NCBI GenBank assembly: GCA_018668595.1
Contig: JABJCP010000033.1
Span: 1 to 64,000 of the forward strand
Direction of reading: 5' to 3'
Length of the DNA: 64,000 bases
DNA from: Candidatus Woesearchaeota archaeon
GTDB lineage: Archaea > Nanobdellota > Nanobdellia > Woesearchaeales > UBA11576
Positions 17,886 through 26,997 of the stretch are shown piece by piece. Each line of letters starts with the position of its first letter. Position 1 is the first letter of the stretch. The notes under the pieces are model-generated. The model worked only from the letters and a program-made list of their open reading frames with translations, was not told where the DNA came from and did not search any database. Position numbers and translations under genes: made by a program.

Positions 17886-18578
17886 ATGGAAACCTTTGAA
17901 GCCATTGAAAAGAGACGCACTTGTAGAAAGTATCTTAATTCCCCTATTGAATGGGAAAAAGTCGGCAATATTCTATTAGCTGGATCTATGGCACCATCTG
18001 CAGGAAATCTACAAGATTGGAAGTTTATCGTCGTGACAAATAAAGAAAAAAGAAGAGCAGTTTCTAAAGCATGTCTTAAACAATTCTGGATGGAAGAAGC
18101 ACCAGTACACATCGTTGTTTGTTCTGAACCTAAAAAATGCGAAAGATTTTATGGTCTTAGAGGAGACAAATTATATTCTATTCAAAATGCAGCAGCAGCA
18201 ATACAAAATATGCTTATTGCGGCAACAGATCAAGGATTAAGTAGTGCATGGATAGGTGCTTTTGATGAAGATGAACTAGTAAAAGTTCTTAACATTCCAA
18301 AATATGCTAGACCTCAAGCAATTATTCCTATTGGTTATCCTGCAGGAGAACCAAATAAACCTGCTAAATTCAGTTTAGTAGATCTTGTTTTCTTAGACAA
18401 CTGGGGAGGAAAAATTGTTAATGTTGATTTAGTTATGGATTACTGGAGCGAAGTTATACGTAACAAAATTATTGAAGCAAAAGAAACTCTTGAAAATGAA
18501 GGAAAATCATTTGGTTCTGAATTCTTGAAAAAAAGTAAAGAAAAACTGAATAAATTAACAAAAAAACCTAAGAAATAA
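17886..18578 (+). CDS. Nitroreductase-family flavoprotein
   Basis: An FMN-dependent oxidoreductase of the nitroreductase superfamily. METFEAIEKRRTCRKYLNSPI supplies the FMN-phosphate arginines near the N-terminus, followed by APSAGNLQDWKFIVV. IQNAAAAIQNMLIAATDQGLSSAWIGAFDE is the dimer-helix/FMN region, and AIIPIGYPAGEP is the closing motif. The 230 aa length includes a lysine-rich tail. The physiological substrate cannot be inferred. ATTTATAAATA lies about 30 nt before the ATG: leaderless. Confidence 0.9.
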   Translation: METFEAIEKRRTCRKYLNSPIEWEKVGNILLAGSMAPSAGNLQDWKFIVVTNKEKRRAVSKACLKQFWMEEAPVHIVVCSEPKKCERFYGLRGDKLYSIQNAAAAIQNMLIAATDQGLSSAWIGAFDEDELVKVLNIPKYARPQAIIPIGYPAGEPNKPAKFSLVDLVFLDNWGGKIVNVDLVMDYWSEVIRNKIIEAKETLENEGKSFGSEFLKKSKEKLNKLTKKPKK

Positions 18579-18672
18579 AAAAAATAATCCATATTTTAAT
18601 TCTAATTTTTCTAAAACATATACAAACTAATTCAAACAAAAATAGTTAGTTCAATTTCAATAGAAATAATAA

Positions 18673-18783
18673 TTCAAAAAAAAAGAAAAAAAGCTCCATT
18701 GCCAAACGGCAATGAAGACAGATAATTGCCTTCATCAATTAAGTTGTTGGGGGTGGTTAAAAAATGAAGGCCAGAAAGGAGCG
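18673..18783 (-). ncRNA. Putative small RNA with a C-rich loop, downstream of ftsZ
   Basis: Read on the minus strand, this intergenic block folds as a closing stem GCTCC/GGAGC (18778-18782 with 18693-18697), hairpin GCCTTCAT/ATGAAGGC and hairpin ATTGCC-GTTT-GGCAAT. It ends in a long T-run, as archaeal terminators do. The loop of the first hairpin carries CCACCCCCAACAAC (complement of 18743-18756), identical to 14 nt in the loop of the hairpin at 37352. A second ATTGCC copy allows an alternative pairing. No ORF or known riboswitch signature is seen. Confidence 0.5.
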
Positions 18784-18831
18784 TAATATACTTTATGATC
18801 TAAGTAAATATGATATAATCCTGACCCCTAT

Positions 18832-18873
18832 AATAAAAAATTTGGCAGCCCTCAAAATATTTACTGAGCTGCC
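18832..18873 (-). terminator. Terminator of ftsZ
   Basis: Just after the ftsZ stop on the minus strand is a hairpin GGCAG-CTCA...TGAG(GG)CTGCC (18844-18873), followed by a T-run (A-run on the plus strand at about 18833-18841). Confidence 0.6.
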
Positions 18874-18891
18874 TTATCACCTCTTCTGGTT

Positions 18892-19965
18892 TTATCTTAC
18901 GATATCTATCCCCAGCTCATTGCTAATATGTACTGCGTTATAACTTGGTTGTTTGTTATCATTTTTACCAAGTATCCATGGAGAGTTTACTCCTGTAATA
19001 ATTGACATCACAGTTAACTTACCTTTCATATCTTCTGAAACTCTTGCTCCCCATATTACATTTGCGTCTTGATCCATAGCTTCTGTAATCAAATCTCCAA
19101 CTCTAGAGATTTCATCCAATGTTAGATCTGGACCACCACTTACATGGATTATTGCTCCTGTTGCTCCTTCATAATTTATATCTAGTAGAGGGTTTGATAA
19201 AGCTCCTCTTACTGCTTCGTCTACTCTATTTGCAGTATCAGATGCTCCTACTCCAATTGCAGCAACTCCACCGTCTGTCATAATTGCTTTTACATCTGCA
19301 TAATCCAGGTTTACTAAACTTGGAATTGCAATTGTCTCAACTATTCCTTTAATCATTGTCGAGATTAATTCATTTGCTACAGCGAATGCTTGCTGCACTG
19401 GCAAATTTCCTGCAATAGCTACTAATCGATTATTATCAATTACAATTACAGTATCAGAAACTTGCCTTAGTCGTTGAAGTCCAAATTCGGCTTTGTCAAC
19501 TCTTGCTCGCTCTATTTTGAATGGCATTGTCACAGTTCCAATAACAATCGCACCTTGGTCTTTTGCTGCTTGAGCAATTACTGCTGCAGCACCTGTACCA
19601 GTTCCTCCACCCATTCCTGCACACACAAAAACCATGTCTGAGTCTTTTAGTGTTTCTTTTATTTTTTGCATACTCTCTTTTGCTGCTTCTGCTCCTTTTT
19701 CTGGGAAGCCTCCACAACCAAGTCCACGAGTAAGTTCTTTTCCAATCAAGAACTTTTTATCAGCATCTGTTATTTGAATATGTTGTTGGTCAGTATTACA
19801 AGCTAAAATTTCTGCGCCTTGTATGCCCTTTTTATAGAGCCAATTAACCATATTATTTCCTGCGCCTCCAACACCCATAACTTTAATGTTTGCCTGATTT
19901 ATTTCTATTTCCGTATTACAACATTGGTCAGCAGTCTTCAATGCGTTTTGTACTAAAAAATCCAT
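18892..19965 (-). CDS. ftsZ: Cell division protein FtsZ
   Basis: Tubulin-like GTPase that forms the division ring. The N-terminal [13 protein letters not shown] binds nucleotide, and the tubulin signature GGGTGTG is at residues 119-125. NTDQQHI and [18 protein letters not shown] fit the T3/T7 neighbourhood. The body ends after the GTPase and C-terminal domains without a long disordered tail. The start codon follows AAAGGGGGTTTTTTAAA, an unusual G-run in place of a normal GGAGGT site; it is complementary to the C-rich loops of nearby putative sRNAs. Promoter: CTATTTAAAT at about 20045, flanked by inverted repeats, giving a leader of about 55 nt. Confidence 0.97.
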   Translation of the reverse strand: MDFLVQNALKTADQCCNTEIEINQANIKVMGVGGAGNNMVNWLYKKGIQGAEILACNTDQQHIQITDADKKFLIGKELTRGLGCGGFPEKGAEAAKESMQKIKETLKDSDMVFVCAGMGGGTGTGAAAVIAQAAKDQGAIVIGTVTMPFKIERARVDKAEFGLQRLRQVSDTVIVIDNNRLVAIAGNLPVQQAFAVANELISTMIKGIVETIAIPSLVNLDYADVKAIMTDGGVAAIGVGASDTANRVDEAVRGALSNPLLDINYEGATGAIIHVSGGPDLTLDEISRVGDLITEAMDQDANVIWGARVSEDMKGKLTVMSIITGVNSPWILGKNDNKQPSYNAVHISNELGIDIVR

Positions 19966-20010
19966 TTTAAAAAACCCCCTTTATTCGCCTTCGTTTTTTT
20001 ATTTTCAATT

Positions 20011-20061
20011 ATAGAGTTAACTAACTAAACAGAAACATTTAAATAGTAGTTTAAACTCTAT
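20011..20061. promoter_or_regulatory. Inverted repeat around a bidirectional TATA box (ftsZ promoter)
   Basis: ATAGAGTT (20011-20018) and AACTCTAT (20054-20061) flank the palindromic TATA sequence ATTTAAAT (20037-20044). The element could drive ftsZ leftward and the hairpin RNA at 20066 rightward, and the flanking arms could bind a dimeric regulator. Confidence 0.4.
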
Positions 20062-20065
20062 TCTA

Positions 20066-20130
20066 CTTAAGAATTCGCCAAAATTCGATAACAACATCCG
20101 GTTGAGTGCCAGCTCAACTTTTTCTTTTTT
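20066..20130 (+). ncRNA. Putative short RNA divergent from ftsZ
   Basis: Starting about 25 nt after the palindromic TATA, the plus strand reads two small hairpins (GAATT/AATTC; GTTGAG-TGCCAG-CTCAAC at 20101-20118) and ends in TTTTTCTTTTTT. There is no upstream plus-strand gene that would need a terminator here. The rest of 20131-20441 holds only the dphB promoter and nothing else I recognise. Confidence 0.35.
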
Positions 20131-20441
20131 AACTTTATGAATATGAGTTATTAATTCTCCATTGAAAAGTATAATTTATTTCCTATTTAAAGATTTCTCA
20201 AATGCGAACTATATTTTACAAAACAATAATCCATTATACGAATTTGTATATTGGTAAGAGCATAAGCTATACTGCCACATTTACAAAATCAATGAACATA
20301 AAAAATAGTCCAGTATACTAAAAACACAACCAGATTAAACAAACAAACCACTAATTAATGAGAACACACAACAAAAACATAAAATAGCTTATTTTGATTC
20401 AATTCAAAAACTTTTAATACTACCTCCACGATCCAAAACAC

Positions 20442-21197
20442 ATGACACTATTTTTTATAGGAATTGGACTTGACAATGAACAAGATATAACTGTCAAAGG
20501 ACTAAACATTGTAAAAAACTGTAAAAAAGTTTTCCTTGAAGCTTACACCTCAAAACTAAATTGCGATCTAAAAAAATTAGAAGAACTCTATGGAAAAAAA
20601 ATAATAATCGCAAATAGAGATCTTGTTGAAAAAAATCCAGATCAAATTCTTGATCCTACTTGCGATGTTGCCTTTTTAGTAATTGGTGATCCACTTGGAG
20701 CAACAACTCATGTTGATCTTATGCTTCGAGCAAAAGAACTCAACATCCAAATCAAAGTAATTCATAATGCTTCAATCATGAATGCTATCGGATCGATAGG
20801 ATTAGAATTATACAAGTTTGGTAAAACCACATCAATGCCATTTTTTGAGCCTAATTTCAAAGCAGAAACTCCTTATTTGATTATTGAACAAAATAATTCT
20901 ATTAAAGCTCACACATTAGTTCTTTTAGATATTAAGATGGATCAAAATAGATTCATGACAGTAAATCAAGCTATTGAGCAACTTCTCGAATTAGAAGAAA
21001 AACATCAAAAAGGAATATTTACAGAAAAAACATTATGTATTGGCTGCGCAAGGATTGGAGCAGATGATCAAATCATAAAAGCAGGTACTGCAAAAGAACT
21101 GCAAGAATTTGATTTCGGACCAGAACTTCATTCTTTAATTGTTCCTTCGCAGCTTCATTTCATGGAAGAAGATGCATTAAAAATATGGAGTAAGTGA
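20442..21197 (+). CDS. dphB: Diphthine synthase
   Basis: Methylates the modified histidine of elongation factor 2 on the way to diphthamide, using S-adenosylmethionine. It is a tetrapyrrole-methylase-fold protein: LFFIGIGLDNEQDITVKGL at the N-terminus, AFLVIGDPLGATTHVDL (the SAM GDP motif) at about residues 80-96, NASIMNAIG, and CIGCARIGADDQIIKAG near the end. The 251 aa length is typical. A TATA-like CTTTTAATAC is about 30 nt before the ATG (leaderless). Confidence 0.96.
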   Translation: MTLFFIGIGLDNEQDITVKGLNIVKNCKKVFLEAYTSKLNCDLKKLEELYGKKIIIANRDLVEKNPDQILDPTCDVAFLVIGDPLGATTHVDLMLRAKELNIQIKVIHNASIMNAIGSIGLELYKFGKTTSMPFFEPNFKAETPYLIIEQNNSIKAHTLVLLDIKMDQNRFMTVNQAIEQLLELEEKHQKGIFTEKTLCIGCARIGADDQIIKAGTAKELQEFDFGPELHSLIVPSQLHFMEEDALKIWSK

Positions 21198-21277
21198 GTT
21201 TAAGACGTTTTATCTCATAAGTTTAGTTAAGTTTATAAACAACTGATTTTTCCAAAAGCTTACAAAAACACTAAAAC

Positions 21278-21384
21278 AGTCCCGTAGTGTAGCGGCCAAT
21301 CATCTCGGACTTTGGAGATTAGGCCCAAAAAACATCAGGGTTCGAAGACATCCGAGGACCGCGGTTCAAATCCGCGCGGGACTA
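21278..21384 (+). tRNA. tRNA-Gln(TTG) with a canonical 37/38 intron
   Basis: The acceptor AGTCCCG pairs with CGGGACT, with discriminator A at 21384. The T-arm is CGCGG-TTCAAAT-CCGCG, and the anticodon stem TCGGA/TCCGA holds loop CTTTGGA with anticodon TTG (21312-21314). The 34-nt intron (21316-21349) lies between positions 37 and 38. A proper bulge-helix-bulge forms: central helix CTTT/GAAG (one G-U), bulges GG|A and AC|A. No encoded CCA. Confidence 0.92.
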
Positions 21385-21632
21385 TTATTTTCAATTTCTA
21401 TTCTAAAACAAAATAATCAAAATATTTCCGAATTATTATAACATAGCCTATTAAATAATAAACCACACTATAAACTACAAACAAGTTCAATTTAAACAAT
21501 CACTACTACGAAGAGACAAAAAACGAAACATTTATATACTTGCTAAAACTCCATATATCTATAATCAATAAAAATCATTCTATAAAGTTCACGTAAGTAA
21601 ATAATGTAAATTAAATACAAAACGAGACTAAA

Positions 21633-23363
21633 ATGTTTATACATGTAACGCCCGGACAAGAAATAATGATGCATGTACTTCGCGATTGCGGCCACATGAT
21701 CATGGACGATATGTATGGATTTAATCAGTCTAATCCTTCTTATAGCGGAAGAGATAATTTATATCAAGATCAAAGCAGAGGAGGATATTATTGGGGTAGA
21801 GCAGAAGCCGAACTAAGAACTGCTTTAATGTTAGCAGAAACCTCGAAGCCCGAACTTACTTTGCCAGAGTCAACACCAGTTATAGATTTTATGAGAATAA
21901 CTCAACCCGATGAACCTCTTGTCAAAACAGGAGATAACTCATTATGGCTAGACAACACTCCACCTTATGATGCATGTAAAAATAGTGTTTTTTGTAATCC
22001 TCAAACCACGCCAATAGAAGAAACAGTTGATCCATTTATTTATTCTGCAGTTCCAATTGCTGATTATTTAACAGCAGACTTAATTCCAGATAGTGAAGGA
22101 CTCGACTTAATGCAAGATTGTTTAGATATAATGCATAAATTTGCAAAGCCCGAAGATTTTTATAAACCCCCTGTAGGCATTCCTACTCCAACCATTTTAA
22201 TTCCTGACGTCACATTTGGTTTAGATATTGAAAAACTCGACAGTAGACTTAAATTTGAATATCATAAAGTAATGGACGCAGTTAGAGAACAAGGATTAAA
22301 ACAACCTCCAGTTACAGATACTTCCGCAATTTCAATGTTACCAAAAGGCATTTTTTTTGGAAAAAGACAGTCAGCGTTGTATACTCCAGATACAAAAATA
22401 ATATCTGGTAAAATTAAATATGATGTGTTAGCTGAACAAATGAGACTTAATGCGCATAGAATTAGATCTCGATTAATAAAAGATAAAAAACCAACTGTAT
22501 TTAGTAATCCATTTAACGAGTATCAACCAAGACATAAAACACGCACCACTTATGAACCCCCCGTACCAACTACAAACTTATTTTCTGAAAAAAAATCAAG
22601 AGTACCAAATGTTAATTTAGTTGAACCTCTAAATCAAAAACATAGACCAACAGGCATTAAGTTTCCAGAACCACTCATCCAAGATACTAATTTAGATGAT
22701 AAAGTAGGTAGTGGATTGTTCGAAGTTAAACCTAAAGATTGGACAACAGACTCAATTGATACTAAAACAACAATAGCAACACCCTTTGTACCACGCATGC
22801 CTTCATTAGATAGTCCAAATGTAGAAGAACCTTCAATAGGATTAGTAAATTCTAATCACACATTTCCCGGGTTTAGAGAAACTACAGACCCAATTAGTCC
22901 TGAAGAAATTGCAAGAATTAGAACTGCCTTAAGTCCCGCACAAGATCATCAAAGATATTCCCGAGATACTCCTAACGTTCGTAAAATAAGAACAATTTCT
23001 GATCTTAAAGCTTCAAACAAAAAAGTAAAAAGATCTACAGAGCAAACTAAAAATACTCATTTAAGAAAACCAAGAACTAGCGGGTTCCGTGATTTAGACG
23101 GAAAACCAATTGATTTTAGCAAATATCAAAAACAAGATCCAGAACCTGAATCATATTCAGAAAAAATTAATAGACAACTCAAAGAAGCTTTAGCAGGAGA
23201 TCCCAAATATCTTAGAGGTTTAGAATTAGATGATGAACCTTCTCCCAAACCAAAAACTGCCCCCCCTAGAGATAGTTACCAAGAAATGGGAAAGAACTTA
23301 CACGAAGGGTTAAAAAAAGCAATTCCATTCTTCAAATCATTACTTGATCCAAAAAAGAAATAA
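21633..23363 (+). CDS. Large orphan protein, proline-rich and probably disordered
   Basis: Not recognised; 576 aa. The N-terminus (HVTPGQEIMMHVLRDCGHMIMDDMYGFNQ) is the only compact-looking part, with several His/Cys residues. Most of the rest is low in hydrophobic clusters, with repeated Pro-Asp/Pro-Lys stretches (EPLNQKHRPTGIKFPEPL, DDEPSPKPKTAPPRD). No signal peptide or TM helix. There is only a weak SD before ATG 21633, but TATA ACATTTATATAC is about 100 nt upstream. The codon-level reading frame is intact over its whole length. It could be a scaffold or surface-associated protein. Confidence 0.6.
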   Translation: MFIHVTPGQEIMMHVLRDCGHMIMDDMYGFNQSNPSYSGRDNLYQDQSRGGYYWGRAEAELRTALMLAETSKPELTLPESTPVIDFMRITQPDEPLVKTGDNSLWLDNTPPYDACKNSVFCNPQTTPIEETVDPFIYSAVPIADYLTADLIPDSEGLDLMQDCLDIMHKFAKPEDFYKPPVGIPTPTILIPDVTFGLDIEKLDSRLKFEYHKVMDAVREQGLKQPPVTDTSAISMLPKGIFFGKRQSALYTPDTKIISGKIKYDVLAEQMRLNAHRIRSRLIKDKKPTVFSNPFNEYQPRHKTRTTYEPPVPTTNLFSEKKSRVPNVNLVEPLNQKHRPTGIKFPEPLIQDTNLDDKVGSGLFEVKPKDWTTDSIDTKTTIATPFVPRMPSLDSPNVEEPSIGLVNSNHTFPGFRETTDPISPEEIARIRTALSPAQDHQRYSRDTPNVRKIRTISDLKASNKKVKRSTEQTKNTHLRKPRTSGFRDLDGKPIDFSKYQKQDPEPESYSEKINRQLKEALAGDPKYLRGLELDDEPSPKPKTAPPRDSYQEMGKNLHEGLKKAIPFFKSLLDPKKK

Positions 23364-23420
23364 AAAAAAAGTCAACTAAAAGCACCAACTTATTTAAATA
23401 ACCAATCAATTTAATTTTTT

Positions 23421-24224
23421 ATGTTCTCAACAACTAAATCATCAGACAAAACAATCAAACTAGATTTCTCAGAAGGATACAGCAGTGTAATAATCCCTTC
23501 AAAAAATAATAAATTCACACTCTGCATTTCTTCTCAGATTGGTTGCCCCATAGGATGCAAGTTCTGCAGATCTGGAAATCAAAAATTCATAAGAAACCTA
23601 ACAACAAAGGAAATTATAGAACAAGTGAGGATTAGCAATGACTTGCTCAAAAAAGAAAACAAAGATCACTCAATAACCTCTGTCGTATTTATGGGAATGG
23701 GCGAGCCAATGCTCAATATAAACAATGTATTAAATTCTATCAATATAATAAATAAAGAATTCCATATTCCATTCAGAAGAATAACTCTATCAACAATAGG
23801 AATAGATCTTGACAAATTATTAAGTGCAAAATTCAATATTGCAATTTCTCTTCACAGTCCTAATGAAGAAATTAGACAAGAAATAACAAACTCTTTAACT
23901 TCTATTAATAATATACTAGATTTCTGTAAAGAATTCTCAAAAAATAGAAAAAATCAAAACGGAGTTATGATTGAATATGCACTAATAAAAGATATTAATG
24001 ATTCAGATGAAGATTTAAACCCACTCCTTAACCTAGACTGGCCAAGCAACACTAATTTCAATCTTATCGAGTTTAATGACTACAAAGAGTTTCAAGCTTC
24101 AGACAAATCAAAACTAAATTATTTCAAAAAAAAAATAATCAATGCAGGTTTCAAATGTTTTATCCGAGAATCTCGAGGTAAAGATATTGATGCTGCGTGC
24201 GGAATGTTAAATGTAAACCTTTAA
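23421..24224 (+). CDS. RlmN/Cfr-like radical SAM RNA methyltransferase
   Basis: Related to enzymes that methylate C2 (RlmN) or C8 (Cfr) of adenosines in RNA. The CX3CX2C cluster is CPIGCKFC (C42, C46, C49). The fold continues with MGMGEPMLN, STIGI and ISLHSPNEEIRQEI, and ends in the expected second-cysteine region ESRGKDIDAACGML. At 267 aa it lacks the N-terminal helical domain of bacterial RlmN, as archaeal homologues often do. The ATG is leaderless (TTATTTAAATAACC upstream). Target RNA unknown. Confidence 0.85.
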   Translation: MFSTTKSSDKTIKLDFSEGYSSVIIPSKNNKFTLCISSQIGCPIGCKFCRSGNQKFIRNLTTKEIIEQVRISNDLLKKENKDHSITSVVFMGMGEPMLNINNVLNSINIINKEFHIPFRRITLSTIGIDLDKLLSAKFNIAISLHSPNEEIRQEITNSLTSINNILDFCKEFSKNRKNQNGVMIEYALIKDINDSDEDLNPLLNLDWPSNTNFNLIEFNDYKEFQASDKSKLNYFKKKIINAGFKCFIRESRGKDIDAACGMLNVNL

Positions 24225-24243
24225 AAACAATAAAATTATTCAC

Positions 24244-26001
24244 ATGAATATGCCATACAAACTTGGTAAATGGGATCTTTCTCATTTGTTAAAAAAAGGA
24301 GATAAAAAAGAAATTCTTGCTAAAGTTAATACTGTAGAAAAGAAAGTTAATTTTGTTGCTAGTTACAAAACTAAATTAAAAACATTAAAACCAATCGAAT
24401 TTAAAAAATTAATCAAAACCATGGAAAAAATTGATCATGACATGGGTGTTGTTTCTGTTTATCTCAGTTTAAGATTTTATGCAAATACTAATGATCAAGA
24501 AGCTGCTGCTTTAATGTCTCAACTTGATTTAAAATCTGCAGAATTCAGTAATAAATTATTATTTTTCTCATTATGGTTCAAAAAATTACCAACAAATAAA
24601 GCTAATAAATATATTGCTGCAGCTAAAGAATATGATTATTATCTCGAGGAGATTAGACGCAGTAAGCCACACACTTTATCTGAAAAAGAAGAACGAGTTG
24701 TTAACTTTTTGTCTCAACATGGAAGTTCGGCTTTAAAATCAGTTTATGATATGTTTACTAACAATTTTTTATTTGTATTTAATGGTAAAAAAGTTACACA
24801 AGAAGAACTCACAACTCATGTTAGATCTAATAAATCTCAAATTCGTAAAAAAGCATATGCCACATTACTAAATAAGTATGAAGAAAATAAATTAGTTCTT
24901 AATGAAATTTACAAAAATGTTGTTTTGGACTGGAAAGCTAGAGGTATTGATCTTCGAAAACATAAATCACCTATTGGAATTAGATCTTTTTATCAAAACA
25001 TTGACGAGAAAACAGTTAATTTAATGATGGAAGTTTGCAGAGAAAATGCTCATCTTTTTCAAAGATATTTTAAGCTTAAAGCAAAATTGTTAAAAGTAAA
25101 AAAACTTAGAAGATATGATATTTATGCTCCTCTTAAAAGCGTTGATAAATCATTTTCATATGATAAAGCAGTTAATATGGTTGTTGATACTTATTCTAAG
25201 TTTGATAAAGAAATGGGTTTGCTTGCAAAATCTATGTTTGATAAAAATATGATCGATTCAGAAATTCGTAAAGGTAAACGCTCAGGTGCTTTTTGTATGT
25301 CTTACATGACTGATCTCAAACCATATGTTCTTTTGAATTATGTAAACAAGTGGAAGGACGTATCTACTCTAGCTCACGAAATAGGTCATGCAATTCATCA
25401 CATGTTAGCATCTAAGAAAAATACTGAATTTACAGCTCATGCCGAGCTTCCTGTTTGTGAAACCGCATCTATTTTTGGAGAAAAACTTTTAGCAGAGGTT
25501 GCATTAAAAAATGCGAGTAAAAAACTTAAGATAGATATTTTAGCTCAACAATTAGATTCTGTTTATGCAACTATTATGAGGCAGATTTATTTTGTTATTT
25601 TTGAAACTCTTGCTCATGAAGCTTACAAAAATGGAGCTACCCTTGACGAGATTGCGAAAATTTATTATGGTACATTAAAAGAACAATTTGGAGATTCTAT
25701 TGATATTTCTAAAGATTTTATGTGGGAATGGTTATACATCCCTCATATTTTCCATACTCCTTTTTATTGTTATGCTTATACTTTTGGAAATCTTTTAACA
25801 TTTGCACTTTACAAAAAATACCAAGTAGATGGTAAAAAGTTTGTTCCTAAAATCAAAAAAATCCTAGAACTAGGAGGTTCTATGAATCCAAGAGATATTG
25901 TGTTAAGTGCAGGTTTTGACATTGACAAAAAAGAATTCTGGCAAGGCGGTTTTGAAGTTGTTAAAGAAATGGTTGATGAGATCGAATTACTTTTAAAATA
26001 G
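24244..26001 (+). CDS. M3 family oligopeptidase (oligoendopeptidase F-like)
   Basis: A zinc metallopeptidase that would degrade peptides in the cytoplasm. The zinc site is LAHEIGHAIHH at about residue 378, followed by ETASIFGEKLL, which supplies the downstream glutamate ligand. The C-terminal FHTPFYCYAYTFGNLL is the typical substrate-side tyrosine region. The 585 aa length fits PepF. It begins 20 nt after the RlmN-like gene and may be co-transcribed with it. No signal peptide. Confidence 0.95.
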   Translation: MNMPYKLGKWDLSHLLKKGDKKEILAKVNTVEKKVNFVASYKTKLKTLKPIEFKKLIKTMEKIDHDMGVVSVYLSLRFYANTNDQEAAALMSQLDLKSAEFSNKLLFFSLWFKKLPTNKANKYIAAAKEYDYYLEEIRRSKPHTLSEKEERVVNFLSQHGSSALKSVYDMFTNNFLFVFNGKKVTQEELTTHVRSNKSQIRKKAYATLLNKYEENKLVLNEIYKNVVLDWKARGIDLRKHKSPIGIRSFYQNIDEKTVNLMMEVCRENAHLFQRYFKLKAKLLKVKKLRRYDIYAPLKSVDKSFSYDKAVNMVVDTYSKFDKEMGLLAKSMFDKNMIDSEIRKGKRSGAFCMSYMTDLKPYVLLNYVNKWKDVSTLAHEIGHAIHHMLASKKNTEFTAHAELPVCETASIFGEKLLAEVALKNASKKLKIDILAQQLDSVYATIMRQIYFVIFETLAHEAYKNGATLDEIAKIYYGTLKEQFGDSIDISKDFMWEWLYIPHIFHTPFYCYAYTFGNLLTFALYKKYQVDGKKFVPKIKKILELGGSMNPRDIVLSAGFDIDKKEFWQGGFEVVKEMVDEIELLLK

Positions 26002-26137
26002 GACTCTATACCCCTTATAACTATCAAAGATCAAGTTCTATAACTTCAACATTCATTGAAATTATAATAATCTATTTATATTTGCTATACTTATTATCAA
26101 ATAGATCAATTAAAAGCTACTTAGTGAGGTGCTTAAT

Positions 26138-26941
26138 ATGAAAAAATCAGAAAATAAAAATAATTTTATGAATTGTTGTCATGGAATAAGTTTCGTTGTA
26201 ATTATTGGATTAATTATTGCAGTTCTTGTTTTGTCGTTTAGTAATGCGAGTTCTAGCAATATAGATCTTGGCAAGATAACTTTAGATCAAGAAACTAATG
26301 TAATTTCAGTTTTAGGAAATGGTGAAGTTACTGTTGATCCTGATGAAGCTACAATATATGTTGAAATTGAAGTTTTAAAAGATACTGCTAGTGAAGCTCA
26401 GGAAAGTGCTGCAAAAATTGCATCTGATGTTATTGCTGCTCTAAAAAAGGCAGGCATTAAGGAAGATAATATTGAAACTGATTATTATAATTTATATCCT
26501 AAAACAGAATGGAATCAAGATACAAGAAAATCTGAATTTGTAGGTTATGAAGTTAGTAACAGTCTTAAAGTAAAAACAACTGATGTTGATAATGTTGGCA
26601 AGTATTTAGATGTTGCAGTAAACGCTGGAGCTAATAGAGTTAATAGAATTAGTTTTGGTTTGAGTAAATCTCTTGAACTTGAAATTAATGATCTTGCTTT
26701 AAACAAAGCTGCACAATCTGCTACTGAAAAAGCAGAGTCTATCTCGTCTGCATTAGGTGTATCTTTAGGTAAAATAAGCAAAGTTTCAGAGAGTAATGTG
26801 AATTATATTGCGTATGATTATTATCCTAAATCTGCAGGTATTGAAATGGCAATGGATGAAAGTTTTGAATCTACACCTATTAATGCTGAAAAACTCGAGA
26901 TTACTGCTAGAATCAGTGTTGAATATGAAATAGTTCAATAA
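26138..26941 (+). CDS. SIMPL (DUF541) domain membrane-anchored protein
   Basis: One N-terminal TM anchor (GISFVVIIGLIIAVLVLSFS) is followed by an extracytoplasmic SIMPL domain: ISVLGNGEVTVDPDEATIYVEIE, then an alpha/beta repeat with NSLKVKTTDVDNVGKYLDVAVNAGANRVNRISFGL. I take ATG 26138 because GAGGTG lies 6 nt upstream; the track's GTG at 26129 overlaps that site. SIMPL proteins are linked to envelope stress, but the role in archaea is unknown. Confidence 0.85.
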   Translation: MKKSENKNNFMNCCHGISFVVIIGLIIAVLVLSFSNASSSNIDLGKITLDQETNVISVLGNGEVTVDPDEATIYVEIEVLKDTASEAQESAAKIASDVIAALKKAGIKEDNIETDYYNLYPKTEWNQDTRKSEFVGYEVSNSLKVKTTDVDNVGKYLDVAVNAGANRVNRISFGLSKSLELEINDLALNKAAQSATEKAESISSALGVSLGKISKVSESNVNYIAYDYYPKSAGIEMAMDESFESTPINAEKLEITARISVEYEIVQ

Positions 26942-26997
26942 TAAATTAATAAAATATTAAATTATAATTTTTTCTTTTTTATTTATCTTTTTAATTA

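Noticed and set aside
18673-18783. Known riboswitch, SRP RNA or RNase P RNA
   Set aside because: Too short for SRP or RNase P and lacking their conserved cores; no riboswitch consensus I know matches, and no gene follows on the same strand within leader distance.
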